A DNA stretch of 64,000 nucleotides, from the NCBI GenBank assembly GCA_026874595.1, contig CM049317.1:49192401-49256400 (forward strand), read 5' to 3'. The translations under genes and the position numbers were made by a program. The notes under the pieces were generated by a model. That model searched no databases and had not been told where the DNA came from. It saw only the letters and a list, made by a program, of their open reading frames with translations. Below are positions 20,536 through 33,084 of the stretch, piece by piece (position 1 is the first letter of the stretch; every line of letters begins with the position of its first letter). This stretch comes from Sipunculus nudus (Eukaryota > Annelida > Sipuncula > Golfingiida > Sipunculidae).

Positions 20536-23500
20536 TGTTCATTCTTATATGCAACATATCCCACTCTTTTTCCGCTTACCACTTAAATCATGCCTCCATT
20601 CACCTGTACCACTCTGATTGCGGAGGATACATGTAGTCGCTTGTCAACTACAAGATTCTACTTATTTATGTCATGATCTCGTGAAAAAATATGTGTAAAG
20701 AAACCTTGAAAAAAGGAAAAATGACTTACAGGGTGCACACAATCATACTGTTTGCCTACAATCCTTAGAAAATAAGTTAAAGCGACCGAATTTAGGGTTT
20801 AAAAGAAGATTTCCCCAGGAACCCTTAAGATAAGAATTTAGAAGTTTCTGTTTCCAGCTGCTACCGTTTGTGTCTATATCTGAATAATTGGTCAGTCAAA
20901 TCATTTTCTTTTACACTGCTCATCAACTATAGATCAGAATGACCTTATTTCGGGTTTCGAAGAAGATTTGACAGCATACCTGTCATCTGGATCTCAATTA
21001 AATTAGAACAGTGTTTTTGGTAAGTAGCTCGCAGAATAAAGTATTCCAGGGTTCCATGAAGATTTGTCCAAGACTTCCCTAAATGTTATGTCGGAAGATT
21101 CAAGGTCCAACGATTACCATTTGTGCCCAGTTAACGGACACCTGGACGGACGACGGACAAAGAGAGAACGCTATAGCTCAGATTGCTTTCAGTCAGCTAA
21201 GCTAAAACATACAGAAGACGAAATAATCCATTGGTAATATCAAGCATAAAAAGTAAATGTAAATGTAACAAAATACGACTGCCTGTCGATTTCCCCCTTT
21301 ACACGTTACAAGGTAGATGTGGTGGATGCAGGTGGAACAACATAAAAAAACTCTAAGGAACGTAGAATTATTTGAATGGCAATGTGAATTACATATAGTT
21401 CTTCCACAGAAGAGGACTGCGCCCTCCCTGTTCTCTCTAGTTGCCCATAGCCTCTGATTGATTACTTCTCCTGGCCCTCCCACAGAATACACTTCAAGTT
21501 CATTTGATCAGCGAATCCTCTCCTTGTACACTGTAGGTCTATGCAGTAAAGAAACCGTTCTGGAATTTTGATGTACGGCTGGCATTTTACAAAAATATCA
21601 GTTTCACCACTGTCAATATACTACTCAACAGTACATACGTTATTATTGTCGCTGCTTTTTAATTTAAAAATCTGAACTTTTTGCCACAGTCTAAGAATAA
21701 CTATAATACACACAGAAACTGACAAAAACCCCAAGTCAAAAGAACAGTGTGTATGGGTGGTAAAGTAATAATCAGGGTTAGCAAGTTTCATTCACTAACC
21801 TTTTTACATTGTTAATTAACGTTTATTAACGACATGAAAAACAGGTCAATTGTTATTCACTTATGCACTGGCTACAGTGTCACTTAAACTCCCTTATTCC
21901 TTATAAGGGGTAACACCACTAGGAGTCCAGCGGAATGTGTGAAGGAAGATAATAACATAACTTTGATCCAATGGAGATAGCTTCTGTCAGGCTGCCATGA
22001 CTTCCTGTTTGTCAAATGATAGCCCCACTGTTTAACTTATATAATTACACTTTACCATTGCTGGATACAGAGAATAAGACCCTACATGACACTGCCATTC
22101 CACACTGGTCAGAAACCAACTGCGGGCAAGAAATCTTTCAAATATTGTATATTGTATCATGTAGGACTGGGTATCAATCTGCCTTTTCAGGTAGAATACA
22201 AATCGAGATACACTCAATTTTATGTATCTACGATATACTCCATTTTCCTATGTTATATCATTTTATGAATAAAAGGACTGAGCGATGAATGTTTCCCACC
22301 TTTAATAATAGCTGGCATATTTATATTGTTTTGTATTTAAGCTGGGTATAAAATACATTTATAAAGACTATGCAGTTTATGAAAACACCTGATTAGAACC
22401 TCTTTAATATATATATTCCGTAATTTCCAGCAGGCATACGCTTACTTTTAAAAACTAGAGACAAAACGTATTCTCTATAGGGTGGATATGTACGAATTGC
22501 AAAGGATAAACCCAAATATCATTTACTGAATAGACTTCTGAATATTAAAACAACGATCTTGCTAAGCGATCTTGCACTCTCTCTTCCCATCCTTCATTGT
22601 ATTTGTCATGAAATTACACAATTGATTAATTTAAATTGATAAAACAATCAAATTTCCCTTGCGTTTATTTGACCCCCATGCTTTAATTATTTTTTCCGTC
22701 TGAACCTTTGACATTTGTATAAGCATCTCGAGAAACTGGTGTGCGAACAATTGAGTCAAGTAGGGGTAAAGTGATGGATATAAAGCGAAACACATGCCCT
22801 ATTGTGATCACAGGATAAAAAAAAAACAATAAACAATTAATTTAAATCTTTAGCAATAAATAGTATGATTTTCTATTTCATCCATACGGAGAAACGTCAG
22901 TTATCATAGGTCTCCTTTGCGGGGGGGGGGGGGGGGCGGAGGCACATGGGTACACGTCCACATCACTTTCAGAGATGGGGACCAAATTATATGCATAGCA
23001 ATTTTGATATGTGATCATTAAGATTATTATGGCGACAATATCCAATCAGCATGTATATACTGACAGCTGAAGAAGACATAAAATTAAACATAAAACGTGT
23101 GACTGATAAGAATTTTAGAAACATACATATTTGCCACCGAACTAATATATTCTAGTCGAAAATGTTTAAATGCGAATTGTGTCAATACAATGAAGAACAA
23201 AACCCCTTTCTCTCTTGGTCTTCACAACATTCGTCAGCTAAAAATGTCTTTTTTTTAACTGTAGAGGTCAAGTTACAGTAAGATGGTAAACATGTTACAC
23301 AAAATGGTGGTGGACCTGCTATATGAACTGAATGGTATTTGATCAAAGGAAGGTCATGTGACTGAATGACTTTTAATTTGATTTTATATTACATGTCGGT
23401 AAGGGTGACGCCAGAAACACCCAGGATGTCAGGAGCCCCGATTCTTACTGTCCAAAACATATCACACTCATTTAAAACATTAAGCAAGCATACTAAAAGG

Positions 23501-23814
23501 TTAATTTTTCGGCGTACTTATATAAATAAAATATGTATATAATACGAAATCAAGCTAAGGATTTTAATCAAAGCCTAAGATAGAAGCGTAGAAGTCAAAT
23601 AAAGAAGATATTTCAGGGACTTAACATTAGAACATAAATGAGCACTTAGGTAAAACTACACAGTGAATGCTGCACTTTCTTTCTCTCTCTTTATTTGTCT
23701 ATTAATTTTTATTCATTTTCACTGAAGCAATATGTAAATCAACAGCAAAAACTGATAACGGAAACATTACTTTATCTCCTCAATAACTCACTCAAGCCAA
23801 GTATAACTTACTAG
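20536..23814. other. Gene-poor repeat-derived spacer
   Basis: Contains an old repeat ending in cggacgacggacaaagagag (near 21140-21180) and a 16-base G run (22921-22936). The open stretches at 21202-21492 (-) and 22016-22288 (+) show no family motif or splice context. Confidence 0.4.
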
Positions 23815-23820
23815 TTTATT
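23815..23820 (-). terminator. Polyadenylation signal of the minus-strand lectin
   Basis: AATAAA on the minus strand lies about 95 bases past the predicted CTLD stop at 23915-23917, a typical distance for a 3' end. Confidence 0.45.
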
Positions 23821-25191
23821 GGTACAAAGGGATGAATTTTCACCAACTATCAATGTAGATATGTCGACCATCACAATAAGCAAGATCTTACATAATCTGC
23901 CATCAAAGTAGAACTTAATATTCACACATAAAACGGAATAAATTGATACAATCCCTGTTGAACCATGAACCATATAAAACAGAGACACAGCCCTCCATGG
24001 AGAAGTGTCTGCTCTCCCGGCGCCCACACCGTCAGGGTCATTTTGTAATGAAGGGACGGGAAGTAGGTTCCGTACCTTGAGTTAAGATCCCAAATGTAGC
24101 CGTCAAAGTCTAACGCGAGCCCAGCTAATGTCCAAAAGTTAATGCTTTTCCAACCTGTCAGATATAATACAATATTTCAAACTGATAGCAAACCATTCTT
24201 ATTATCAAGGTTGTTAACCGATAAGCATTTCACAAATATGATTTAAAAAATTATAGAATTTACTGTCCTAATACTGAAACACCTATTTCAAGTAAGTATC
24301 GAGCAGCAACCAGCAGTGCTCTTATCAGCGTTAAAGATCAATACCTTAATCAATGTCTTAATCCCTAGCTGAAAAAAACGTTGGTGCAAAGATCACGGCA
24401 GTTTCATGAAATTCGAAAATATTTCGCACCATTAAGGTAACACTCTATTCCGTTCCTTAATACGGACGCCAAAACCATTAAGCTTGCATATACCAAAATG
24501 TTGTATACCAAATGTTAAATTAATTTTGGATTTGACTATCCCTAAGGCGTAACATGCATATGAAAAAAGAGAGAGATAGTTGCATTAAGATCGATGCGTC
24601 ATTCGGCTGGATTTGATAAAAATATTAGTTTCCTTCATACATTTATGTTGTACTTTGCAGAAAGATATAATCTTTTTGACCCGCATGTCCATTTAGGCGG
24701 ACTCGGCGGTTTTTTTTTTCTCGAACCCGACTTCATTTTACACAAAGCGGGCGGTTTAAAAAAAAGCTCTTGACTTCATTACCCAAATATTATCTGTAGT
24801 ATATGAATGTGAAAATACATATTAACTTTAGGGTGTAAAACCATTTGGCCTTTATTTGTTGTTTATTTAGCGTTTATAAGATGACGTGATCGTTGTTAGA
24901 GAATGCTCCTAAATAGGAGCCTTTGTAATCTGGTTGTCTGACAATAAACACAATACACATGCTGCTTTTTTTGAGCCATTACCATAAAAGACGTCAGCGA
25001 TGAAACGCTGCTCCTCTGTCGTTTTGATAGCAACAAGACGCCCACCCTTTTAGTAACAGGCACTCCGACTGCGGCCCCAAGTAGTACTTTTATCAGTGCT
25101 GAAAGAATAGCAACGTGCGAGGCTCCGGTGGTAGATCATGTCAGGCTGGCAGGCTGTTCAGGAAGCAGAAAAAGTTTGGCATATGATACGC

Positions 25192-25194
<3 letters not shown>

Positions 25195-25232
<38 letters not shown>
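25195..25232. repeat. (ATA)n microsatellite
   Basis: Uninterrupted trinucleotide run just upstream (minus-strand sense) of the CTLD exon at 24983-25153. Confidence 0.95.
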
Positions 25233-26249
25233 TGAGCATTATACTTCTGTTCTACTCAATTAAAAACACTAGAGGTTAATATTTTGAGAACAGATTATTA
25301 TTATGATGGTGTGTTATTTAACTTGTCCGACTCAGCCATGCACGCTACAAAAGGGAAAGCATGTGCAGCGCTACCTTCAAAAACAATTTTGAAAAGATTA
25401 TACCGAGTGATTTACTGTAATGGAAATATAATACAGTATATGAGAGTATGGTGGCTACATAACATCTTCATATAACGCAGTATTTATGATAATAACGTAT
25501 ATTATCAGACATGTCAAGCGTATTATTTTGTAACTTAAGGCATGAAGGCACCTGCTAACCCCTAAACATGGAGGCAAGAAAGAGGTATGGGTCCTCTGTT
25601 TACGTGTATAATGATAAAGGTTTCAAAGGAGTTTGTAGTGCACACTCAAGTAGCGTGTGTTATGATTTTAAATAAATCATATTTGACCATTGCAAGTAAC
25701 ATATGCACTTGTTTCTGGTCATTCCGTTTTCGGTTTTTGCGGATGTCTGCAGATTATTCCCTTGTCCATGACGTTGTATGAATGTTACTTGTGAAAGAAA
25801 TATCAACGACTGACCAAGACAGGTTAAAACAAGAACACAACAGGTCAGGAACGGCCTCACAAAAGGCCCATAGAATTCCAGTGCGGGCTGATTGATGCTT
25901 CATAAATACAATAAAGAACCTCATTACATGCAGACACAGAAGAAACAGGCTCAAAATAGTATTAAAACAACTAAATAAAGATGTTATGGTTTGAATCAGT
26001 GATTGTCATGTATAAAGATGAGTTGAGCATCTCATACAACAGACGTATAATTATAATTGATCTGATGTATTAAATTACACACCTGGTCAGCATCTAAATC
26101 AGCCAGATGGTCCTTGTCATGTTGTAATCAATATGGTTTTTTCCCTTTTATTAACTGATCCACAAGTGAAAGGTGAATGTTTCGAGACAAAATGTTGCTT
26201 ACAATGCGGGCACATGCTTTTTAAAAAAAAATTGGCGTGTGTGGCCTTG

Positions 26250-26760
26250 TCCTTTTACCTTGAAGTCCAAGCTTGAAAAGTATTCTGTTCCTATAGATCG
26301 AGAAATCAATGTGAAAGATGTGTCCACAAGCTATTAAGAAGTATATGCAGTAACCTTGACCTTTGAGCTTGGGACCTTATATACGACAGCTTTCTGTTCA
26401 TATTGGTATGTGAGCCATATATGAAAGATGGAAGATTTGGGTAGACATTTTGGCTTTATATGTGCCCACTAGCTTTTTTTCGTAAATTCAGTTCCAGTGA
26501 CTTTGATCCTGGACCCATTTATGAAAGATGAAAGGTTTTGGTGAAGATTTTGGCTTAATATGTGTCCACTAGCTTTTTTAAAAATAAAATTCTGATCCAG
26601 TGACTCCAAAATCTTAAGATGTCTTTCATTTTGGGCAGTTGAGGTTTATGACGAAAATATTTCCTTAAAATGCATCCACAATCTTTTTAAATGTTCAGGT
26701 CCTGTGACTTTAAACTTGAACCTCGTGACCTCAAAAACAAAAGGATTCTTACTTAAATCG
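26250..26760. repeat. ~150-bp related units preceding dispersed repeat copy 2
   Basis: Blocks such as tatgtgnccactagcttttt, gaccttgacctttgag and atgaaagatg recur about every 130-150 bases. Together with the following copy they look like one larger tandemly organised repeat. Confidence 0.5.
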
Positions 26761-26774
26761 AGGGCCATTAATTA

Positions 26775-27555
26775 TATCAGGATTGATACCAATGTATCAA
26801 TTCAAATTTGAGTTGTCATCTAGATAGACATTTTCTGGACAGATGGTCCTTTGACCTGGTGACCCAAAAATCAATAAGGTTCTTCGCTTAAAATGCCTCG
26901 ACAATGGTTTTGAAGATGTGGTTCAAGTGACCGCAATCCTGGACCTCATGACCTCGAAATATAAAAGGATTTTTAAATTTTGTGGAGGGTTAATAATAAA
27001 CTAAGTATGAAACCAATATGTCATACCAAACAGGAGTTATGGTCTGGATCCAAATTTGTGAAGAGATTGCCCTTAAAATTCTTGACCTTTAATCGTTTGA
27101 CCCCTATTATCAGAAGGGTTCGTCCACCATTGGTAGGTGAGCTATATATGCAAGATGATAGGTTTGGGATAAAAAAAGTCTGGCTTAAAATGCCTCCACA
27201 ATCTTTTTAAATAGTTGTGTCCTGTAACCAAGACCTTTGACCTCACGACTGAAAAGGGCTTTTCCTTTAGCGTTGGGCCGTATAAGTCAAGTTTGAAATC
27301 CATATGTCAATTCAAACTGGTTTTGTGGACGGACAGATAACAGACGGACAGACGGATGGACAGGATGATTAATAAAGGGCACTTCCCCGCTAATAAATAA
27401 AAATTAAATTTTAGCATCTCTTTACAAATTCTTTAAAAAAAATTGTACAAACTAAATTATTGCTGTTTTAAAAATGGACGAATACAAAGTGAGGACTGGT
27501 ATTAAAGTTATAGTTATACAAAATAACGTTTGCCTGTTCTACTTCGATGCCAATC
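26775..27555 (+). repeat. Dispersed repeat, copy 2
   Basis: Same orientation and order as 305-1085, with gataccaat near its start, tgacctggtgaccc (a DR2 arrangement) and the cagacggatggacagg tail. It lies within the long intron proposed for the minus-strand lectin. Confidence 0.75.
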
Positions 27556-29210
27556 TATTCCATAATCTACCCTATAATTATAAGAAAGTGCATAAACATT
27601 GGGAGCCAGGAGTTCACAGGTCCCGGTGTCCTAGACATTCACTGCGGCACATGGCGGCGTGCCTTGGTACTGCACGCAAGTCTCCACACATATTAAATAA
27701 TGGGTCATATTGCCCATACGATTATTATAATAATACTATGACCTATTGTTTAATAAGTACACTCTGACATGAATATTTTATTTAAATTGATGTGGCAATT
27801 TTATAGACAGACTCCGAAGAACAAAATGCAAATAAAAAACAAACAAACAAAAAACACGCAGGTTTAAAAAGTCAGCATACCTTTTATTCATGATTCTTTA
27901 AATTTCCTTCCATGGTGACACAAATGGTACAACTGTTTAAGTAAGTAGATCATTTGAGTATTGAAGTGTCGTCAGGGAGTATTATTTTACTTTTGTCAAT
28001 ATCATTTTGTTCACGCAAGCGTATGATTTATTGTGCGGACTGTATTCCGGTATTCAGTGACATATTTAATGCTTGTTCAGTGTATTACTTCAGAGGAAGT
28101 TGTCTCTGTTTAAATGATTTACCAGATCAGATTCATCAGGTGTTTATTGTGGAAGGGCTGCAGATGTTGTTTGAACGACTAAAATATTACTAAGGCAAAA
28201 ACGGCTTGGTTCTCTGGCACTTTTTTCACTAATCTAGCGTGAGGGCAATTTTTTATTTTACGGGGTTTTTGTATGTTTCGATAAAAATGTCATATGATCA
28301 GGAAAACGCATGATTATAACAGATTTATTTTGGCTAAATAAGTAAAAGCACTTAAAAAAAAAGAAATTTGATCAAAATTGTATGCTTATCTTCTTGAAAG
28401 AAATGTCCGAGCAGCTGGAGCTCAACATTGGTACATTTCTATTGAAAATCAAAATAAATATTTTTGATGTGCGGGATTAAAATTGACGCGGGCGGTGCCT
28501 GAGAACCATACCTTTTTTGGCCTATCAAGTCATGACTAGAAGCATTATTGTCCACAATACAGATAAAAGCTGAGAAAAATATAGAAGTTTCCATAAGTGT
28601 TAGAGTTAATGTTATTGCATGTAATAATTTGGAAACATTTATCATATGCGTTCAGAATATGACGTAATTGCCATAGTTGAGCGCAAGGTTCTCCAGTGGT
28701 AGTTGACCAGAGAGGGTAAAAATATGGTAGTTGACCAGAGAGGGTAAAAATAATTTTGGCCGTGTTGAGAAGATTTTTGTTTTTGCCAGACCCGGCACAA
28801 AATAAATACCGTTGGTGTGTCAGAGGGGGTACAAATAAATGTCTTTGTGAGGCCATATATGGTGCCAAAAAAAACTGCTGTTTGTTTTTTATGATTTTGG
28901 CCAGTGATATCTCAAAGAAAGAGATAATTATTTATTAAAAATTAAGTAGTTTTAACACAGAGCGGATGTTATACATTATGGACGGTATCCACTGACCATT
29001 TTTAAAGCTGATTATGCATGCTGCACTGGATACTAGTATTGTATAACCTACAGACGTTACTCATGAGTTAAACTTTGTTAACGTAACCCCTAGACATTTA
29101 AAACTAAATGAAACGAAGCCGGAATATATGTCACTTTGAGAATTTCTTGAGACTGTGGTGGTCATCTGAACAGATACATCAGAAAAGAAAATACTCAGGA
29201 AACATTGCTT
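27556..29210. other. Putative lectin intron / spacer
   Basis: No additional CTLD exon found on the minus strand here. Short frames with hydrophobic stretches (e.g. 28439-28645, minus) have no fitting donor. Confidence 0.4.
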
Positions 29211-29458
29211 ACCTCCCAGGTAGATCTGAATGAACAGGAGGACCAGGATGTTCATTTTGGATTTCTCTTCATTTGTTGTTAATAATCATCAACATGTAGC
29301 CTTTCCCCGTCATTGTCAAACAGAAACCCCTTCTGTGCATACTTAAGAGTTTTCCACAGGAAGATGGGTTCCCAAATTAATGTGTCATCTGCAAAACGGG
29401 TCGATTGAATCTACTTCAAGAGAAGTGGTTTGTTCCAAAGAGACGGCCTCTAGCGATT

Positions 29459-29493
29459 AAAGGTATGGATTATTTTGAGAATTCCATACCTTT
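29459..29493. other. 11-bp perfect inverted repeat (hairpin)
   Basis: aaaggtatgga at 29459-29469 pairs with tccatacc and ttt at 29483-29493 across a 13-base loop. It lies about 200 bases upstream of the minus-strand signal-peptide exon. Function unknown. Confidence 0.6.
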
Positions 29494-31680
29494 CCGAGTG
29501 TTCCATTGACAACAATTGGTGTTTACTTTTATTTTAGTATAAATTAAAATCGCTATTTATTAACCTTTACTTAAGCAATAAAAAAACCTTCTCTACGAAA
29601 GTGTATTAAAAAATAAGTCATTGTTAAGGGTTTCCAAGACATATTAAATAAATGTTTTATATATTTTCGGGAATTTCTTATGGATTTTCTTTGTATGGTT
29701 AACTATATAATGTTGGTGTCCCTCACCGACGGCGCCCTCCGGCGAAGATGTGGGACAATACAATTGTATAAGCTTGCGTCCGTTCGTGCGGCTAGCCGTC
29801 CCTCCATCCAAGTTACACTGCAAGCGATGTTGATAAAAATTGTTAACGGGATTACTTGAAAATAAATAAACATACAGCCATCACTCTCTACGGTCGACCT
29901 TTGACCTTACGGTAAAGACCTCCCTGGCACCATGCAGGGGTTCGTCGGACTACTTATCGATTTCGGTTAACTGACAACACATCTTTCCTATCGTAAACAA
30001 CACGGTTGCGCCCATATGAGAGGTCTATCACCTTGAGCGGTTGTGCGAAATATAGCACACAAAGGTGGGATTTGGTATTTAAAAATCAGAATTCGTCATT
30101 TTTTTATCTCCTTAGCAGTTCACTAAAAGGGACGTATGATGAACCATTAAATTACACTATCTCTGATTATCGCTCATATGCCACACGTATTTTTGTTTTT
30201 ATTTTGTTATATCCAGACATATCACTTACCACATGAACGGTTCACCACACGATAATATCTTATAATTATTTTCACGTGTACAAATAAGCAGTAGCTAGAC
30301 TGTGCAGGAATTTGTAATAAACTTTCTAATACTTGAGCACTTCTTTGCCGCGTAATGTGATGATGCGGTGTACGTCCGGCGCATAACCCAGGCCCCCACG
30401 TAGCGTCCGTAGGCTATTCTCTGAATAGCCGTGACGTCACGTAAATGATACAGTCATTACACTCACACCAATGATGCATTTGATAATGTTCAAATCTTAT
30501 GGTTGTACAAATGCCAACGTGTCTCTATTTTCACTCACATACCACAGAAAAACTGAGATACACTAAAATTAAACTTAAGGCAACTCTCATGTAATATATT
30601 CTTCCAGTCTTAATCTTCTAGCAATACAAATGACAAAAATAGAACAAATAAAAAACGTAAAAAATCTTTTTCTGGTTAATTATTGGCTGAAAGTTCTGAA
30701 AAAGGTTTCATTTATTGACAAATCTTGCTATGGTTGATTGTTTTTTTTAATCATTGATTGACGAAAATTTCAAATACAGATTATTAATTGGATAACCTTA
30801 TACCTAATACTTTCAGAAAAAAAACTAAATTCCAACGACACCCGTATACCGGACTCGAGTCGAGATGCACGTACAAACTCCAGCCTGTGAAAAAAAAAAT
30901 CATGACTCTGTCAATGTCCAAGAGCAGAGTCAATGGTGCATGGGGATTTTCCAGTTATAATTTATTGGATAAATATATGTATATCATCTCAAGTCAGAAC
31001 GTGAAATCCAAACTAACAAACAAACCTTCAAAAGTTAACCTTTAATATAAAATTATTATGACTAGTTTTCGTTTTGTTTGAAATGCCAGACATAAACTCA
31101 AAACCTAGTGACATTTTTCATTTTGGAGACTTGATGTATCTAGGAACAGGTTACTTAAGCACTACAATTCGAGTACTTTTAACCCTGAATCAGGACTCAT
31201 GTGGACCTACACAATTTGACATATAATATTTTGTTTTTAAAATGCTATTAATCATACTTACTCCACTCGGATTGTTTGCTTAGACAAATAAAGATGATTG
31301 ATGATGGCATCCGAGGAAATACATGGAGGTCTCATAATGGTGAGAAAAGCACAAAGCCCTTAACGGGTTAATCTGGTTTTTACGGCGGACCTAATCAACA
31401 CTCCTTGCCAGTTCATTGCCGTACTCATTTATGCTACAACTCTTGAGTTTTATCAATTTTTAAAATATTTTATTCCGTCTGCTTTATTAAATGCTGGCTT
31501 AATTAAGCATGTACATCTGAAGAATTCCATTCCAAATTCGGGCTCGGTGATTGATAGGGCACTAGTATCACACACTTCCCCGCAGTTTATATACAGGTGT
31601 TTACCAGGCCCGGTCACAACTGCACATGCGGTCCCTGTGTTTAATCGTCTCAAATGCTGGGTCATACCACCGAGGAACCC
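29494..31680. other. Spacer with repeat remnants
   Basis: Includes a near-perfect DR1 (cgacctttgacct, 29895-29907). A 70-codon minus-strand frame with an ATG and five cysteines (31453-31665) abuts the SINE copy and could not be assigned to a family. Confidence 0.4.
30412..30440. promoter_or_regulatory. Hairpin adjoining a full CRE palindrome
   Basis: ggctattc/gaataagcc-type arms (8 bp exact: ggctattc at 30412-30419 and gaatagcc at 30423-30430, 3-base loop) are followed directly by gtgacgtcac (30431-30440). The latter is the 10-base palindrome containing the CREB/ATF core TGACGTCA. No gene start is recognised nearby, so function is unproven. Confidence 0.35.
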
Positions 31681-31684
31681 CCGA

Positions 31685-31865
31685 AAGGCGCACTCGTTTT
31701 TGAATTAAACTTGGCCGTTTGGTATGACCTTCCCATTAAGCTTGCAGAGCACTCGCCCTTGGTTGAGGGCGACCGTAAAAAATATCGTCGCCTCAGCTGA
31801 GATTTGAACTCTCGATCTCCCTTATTACGTTCCTGTGTTCTACCCATGAGCCTCAGGAGCTGAGA
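31685..31865 (-). mobile_element. tRNA-derived SINE, copy 2
   Basis: On the minus strand, box A-like ggctcatgggtagaac (31853-31838 region) and box B gttcaaatc (31809-31801) precede a body with gagtgctctgcaagcttaat and taccaaacggccaa. The same head-body pattern occurs at 17050-17215. Confidence 0.6.
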
Positions 31866-32264
31866 CCTGGATTTTTTATGATGCATTTATGTGTGCCAGA
31901 GTCCAAACATTTTAATTACTGCCATAAGACCACATTCTTACTTCTAAGATATATCAATCTGCTCCACTGTCAAAACAATTTCAACTCAACGATATCTGCA
32001 CCTGCAAGTCTAGTCAATGGTACATCCACCTCTAGGTCTCACCTCAACGATACGTTGAGCAGTCTTACCGTTCCGAGAAAAAAAAATGAATAGTTTACAG
32101 TTAATAAAAAAAAAAAAAATAAAATAAAAAAAATAATGATTCCACTAGTGTCTCATTCCGCTGACAGAAACAGAGACAGTATGTTTTGTGTATTATTTTT
32201 ATTATTTATAATTATTTGAAATGATCATAAGGCACTTTTAACAAAAATGGTGGTACATGGTCTA

Positions 32265-32632
32265 CGCCCTAGAAAACGTTACCATGACGATATGCACAGC
32301 AAAATGTCAGTGTTTGGGTCATGAACCAGGATGTGAACAAGCAAATACCTCCATCAAATATCCATTTTTATCCCGAATATAAGTATGCACAAATATTGTG
32401 CAGAGACCCAACAATGTGAATAGGTCGGTCACTGCCAGACTCCCAATGGATACGTTCATCTTTTGATGTAGCTGTTTATGACCACACAACCCCAGTACAA
32501 GTAAATTATTGTAAAAAATACTGCAGAGATGACCACAGATACTGTCACGGCAGCGACTACAGCGACATCTGACGGCATGGTGTAGTTTAAAATGCTCTGG
32601 TTCACGGATTGATCAGTCTCGTTTCGTCTAGG
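32265..32632 (-). pseudogene. Rhodopsin-type GPCR-like fragment (TM1-TM2)
   Basis: Reading minus, an open stretch from 32632 has NQS and NYT glycosylation sequons, then one long hydrophobic helix (VAVVAAVTVSVVISAVFF, IIYLYWG) and basic KR before TGA at 32458-32456. In another frame it continues at once with NVSIGSLAVTDLFTLL, which matches the class-A TM2 signature SLAxxDL. A one-base indel at the junction would explain the break. A further stop is at 32321-32319; weak TM3-like sequence follows in a third frame. The TM1-to-TM2 loop is shorter than usual. No later TM segments were recognised, so this is a fragment or pseudogene; the subfamily is not identifiable. Confidence 0.5.
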
Positions 32633-33084
32633 CTAAATCTGATGATACATCTACAATCCCCTAAAAAGCACAACATATTGAAAAAACCATAACCAAAACC
32701 ATAATTATAATTATATTTCCATTACTATTTTAGGAAGAGTGAAATCTTCCCACTGCTGGTTTTGTATATATATATATTTTCTTGAATAAACTAATAAAAA
32801 AACTATATACACATAACCAGTATAATTATCGAATTGTGCTCTACAAGACAGGGTTCAAAGGCCGAATCTTAGCGATGGCAATATAGAAAATGAGTCCGGA
32901 TTAAAGCCTTAATCCGGACAGGAGTCATAATCAAGAATATACTACTATCTCAAAGGTTGCTTGTTTCTGACTACCTGAAATTATATAAAGATCTTTTGAG
33001 GGATCGCACATGGTGTATCAAGAAATGTTCAATACCCTCGAGCCCAAATCCAACCTAATTAAATTTTTCACTAAAAGTGAGAGT

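Larger units (their letters stand above)
23915..29255 (-). pseudogene. Single-CTLD secreted C-type lectin, broken
   Basis: Minus-strand exons: 29255-29213 (signal peptide MNILVLLFIQIYLG, strong G/GTAAGC donor, phase 1), 25153-24983 and 24154-23915. The middle exon is a clear CTLD first half: CYSFSTDKSTTW, then GGRLVAIKTTEEQRFI. The last exon carries GYIWDLNS, a WAPGE block, and then in a different frame GCVSVLYG, WFNRDC and FMCEY before the stop. Two lesions break it: TAA at 25050-25052 directly before KGGRLV, and a one-base frameshift between about 23990 and 24020. The layout is that of the short secreted lectins common in bivalves. Linking the signal exon across a 4-kb intron is inferred from strand and phase. 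No intact EPN motif is visible at the WAPGE site. Confidence 0.65.

Noticed and set aside
25754-25860. Signal-peptide-like minus-strand frame near 25.8 kb
   Set aside because: It opens with GTG and has no in-frame ATG before an upstream stop; the ATG-initiated exon at 29213-29255 with a strong donor fits the lectin better.
31453-31665. 70-codon, five-cysteine minus-strand frame
   Set aside because: No recognisable domain or splice context, and it abuts a SINE; left unannotated as a gene.
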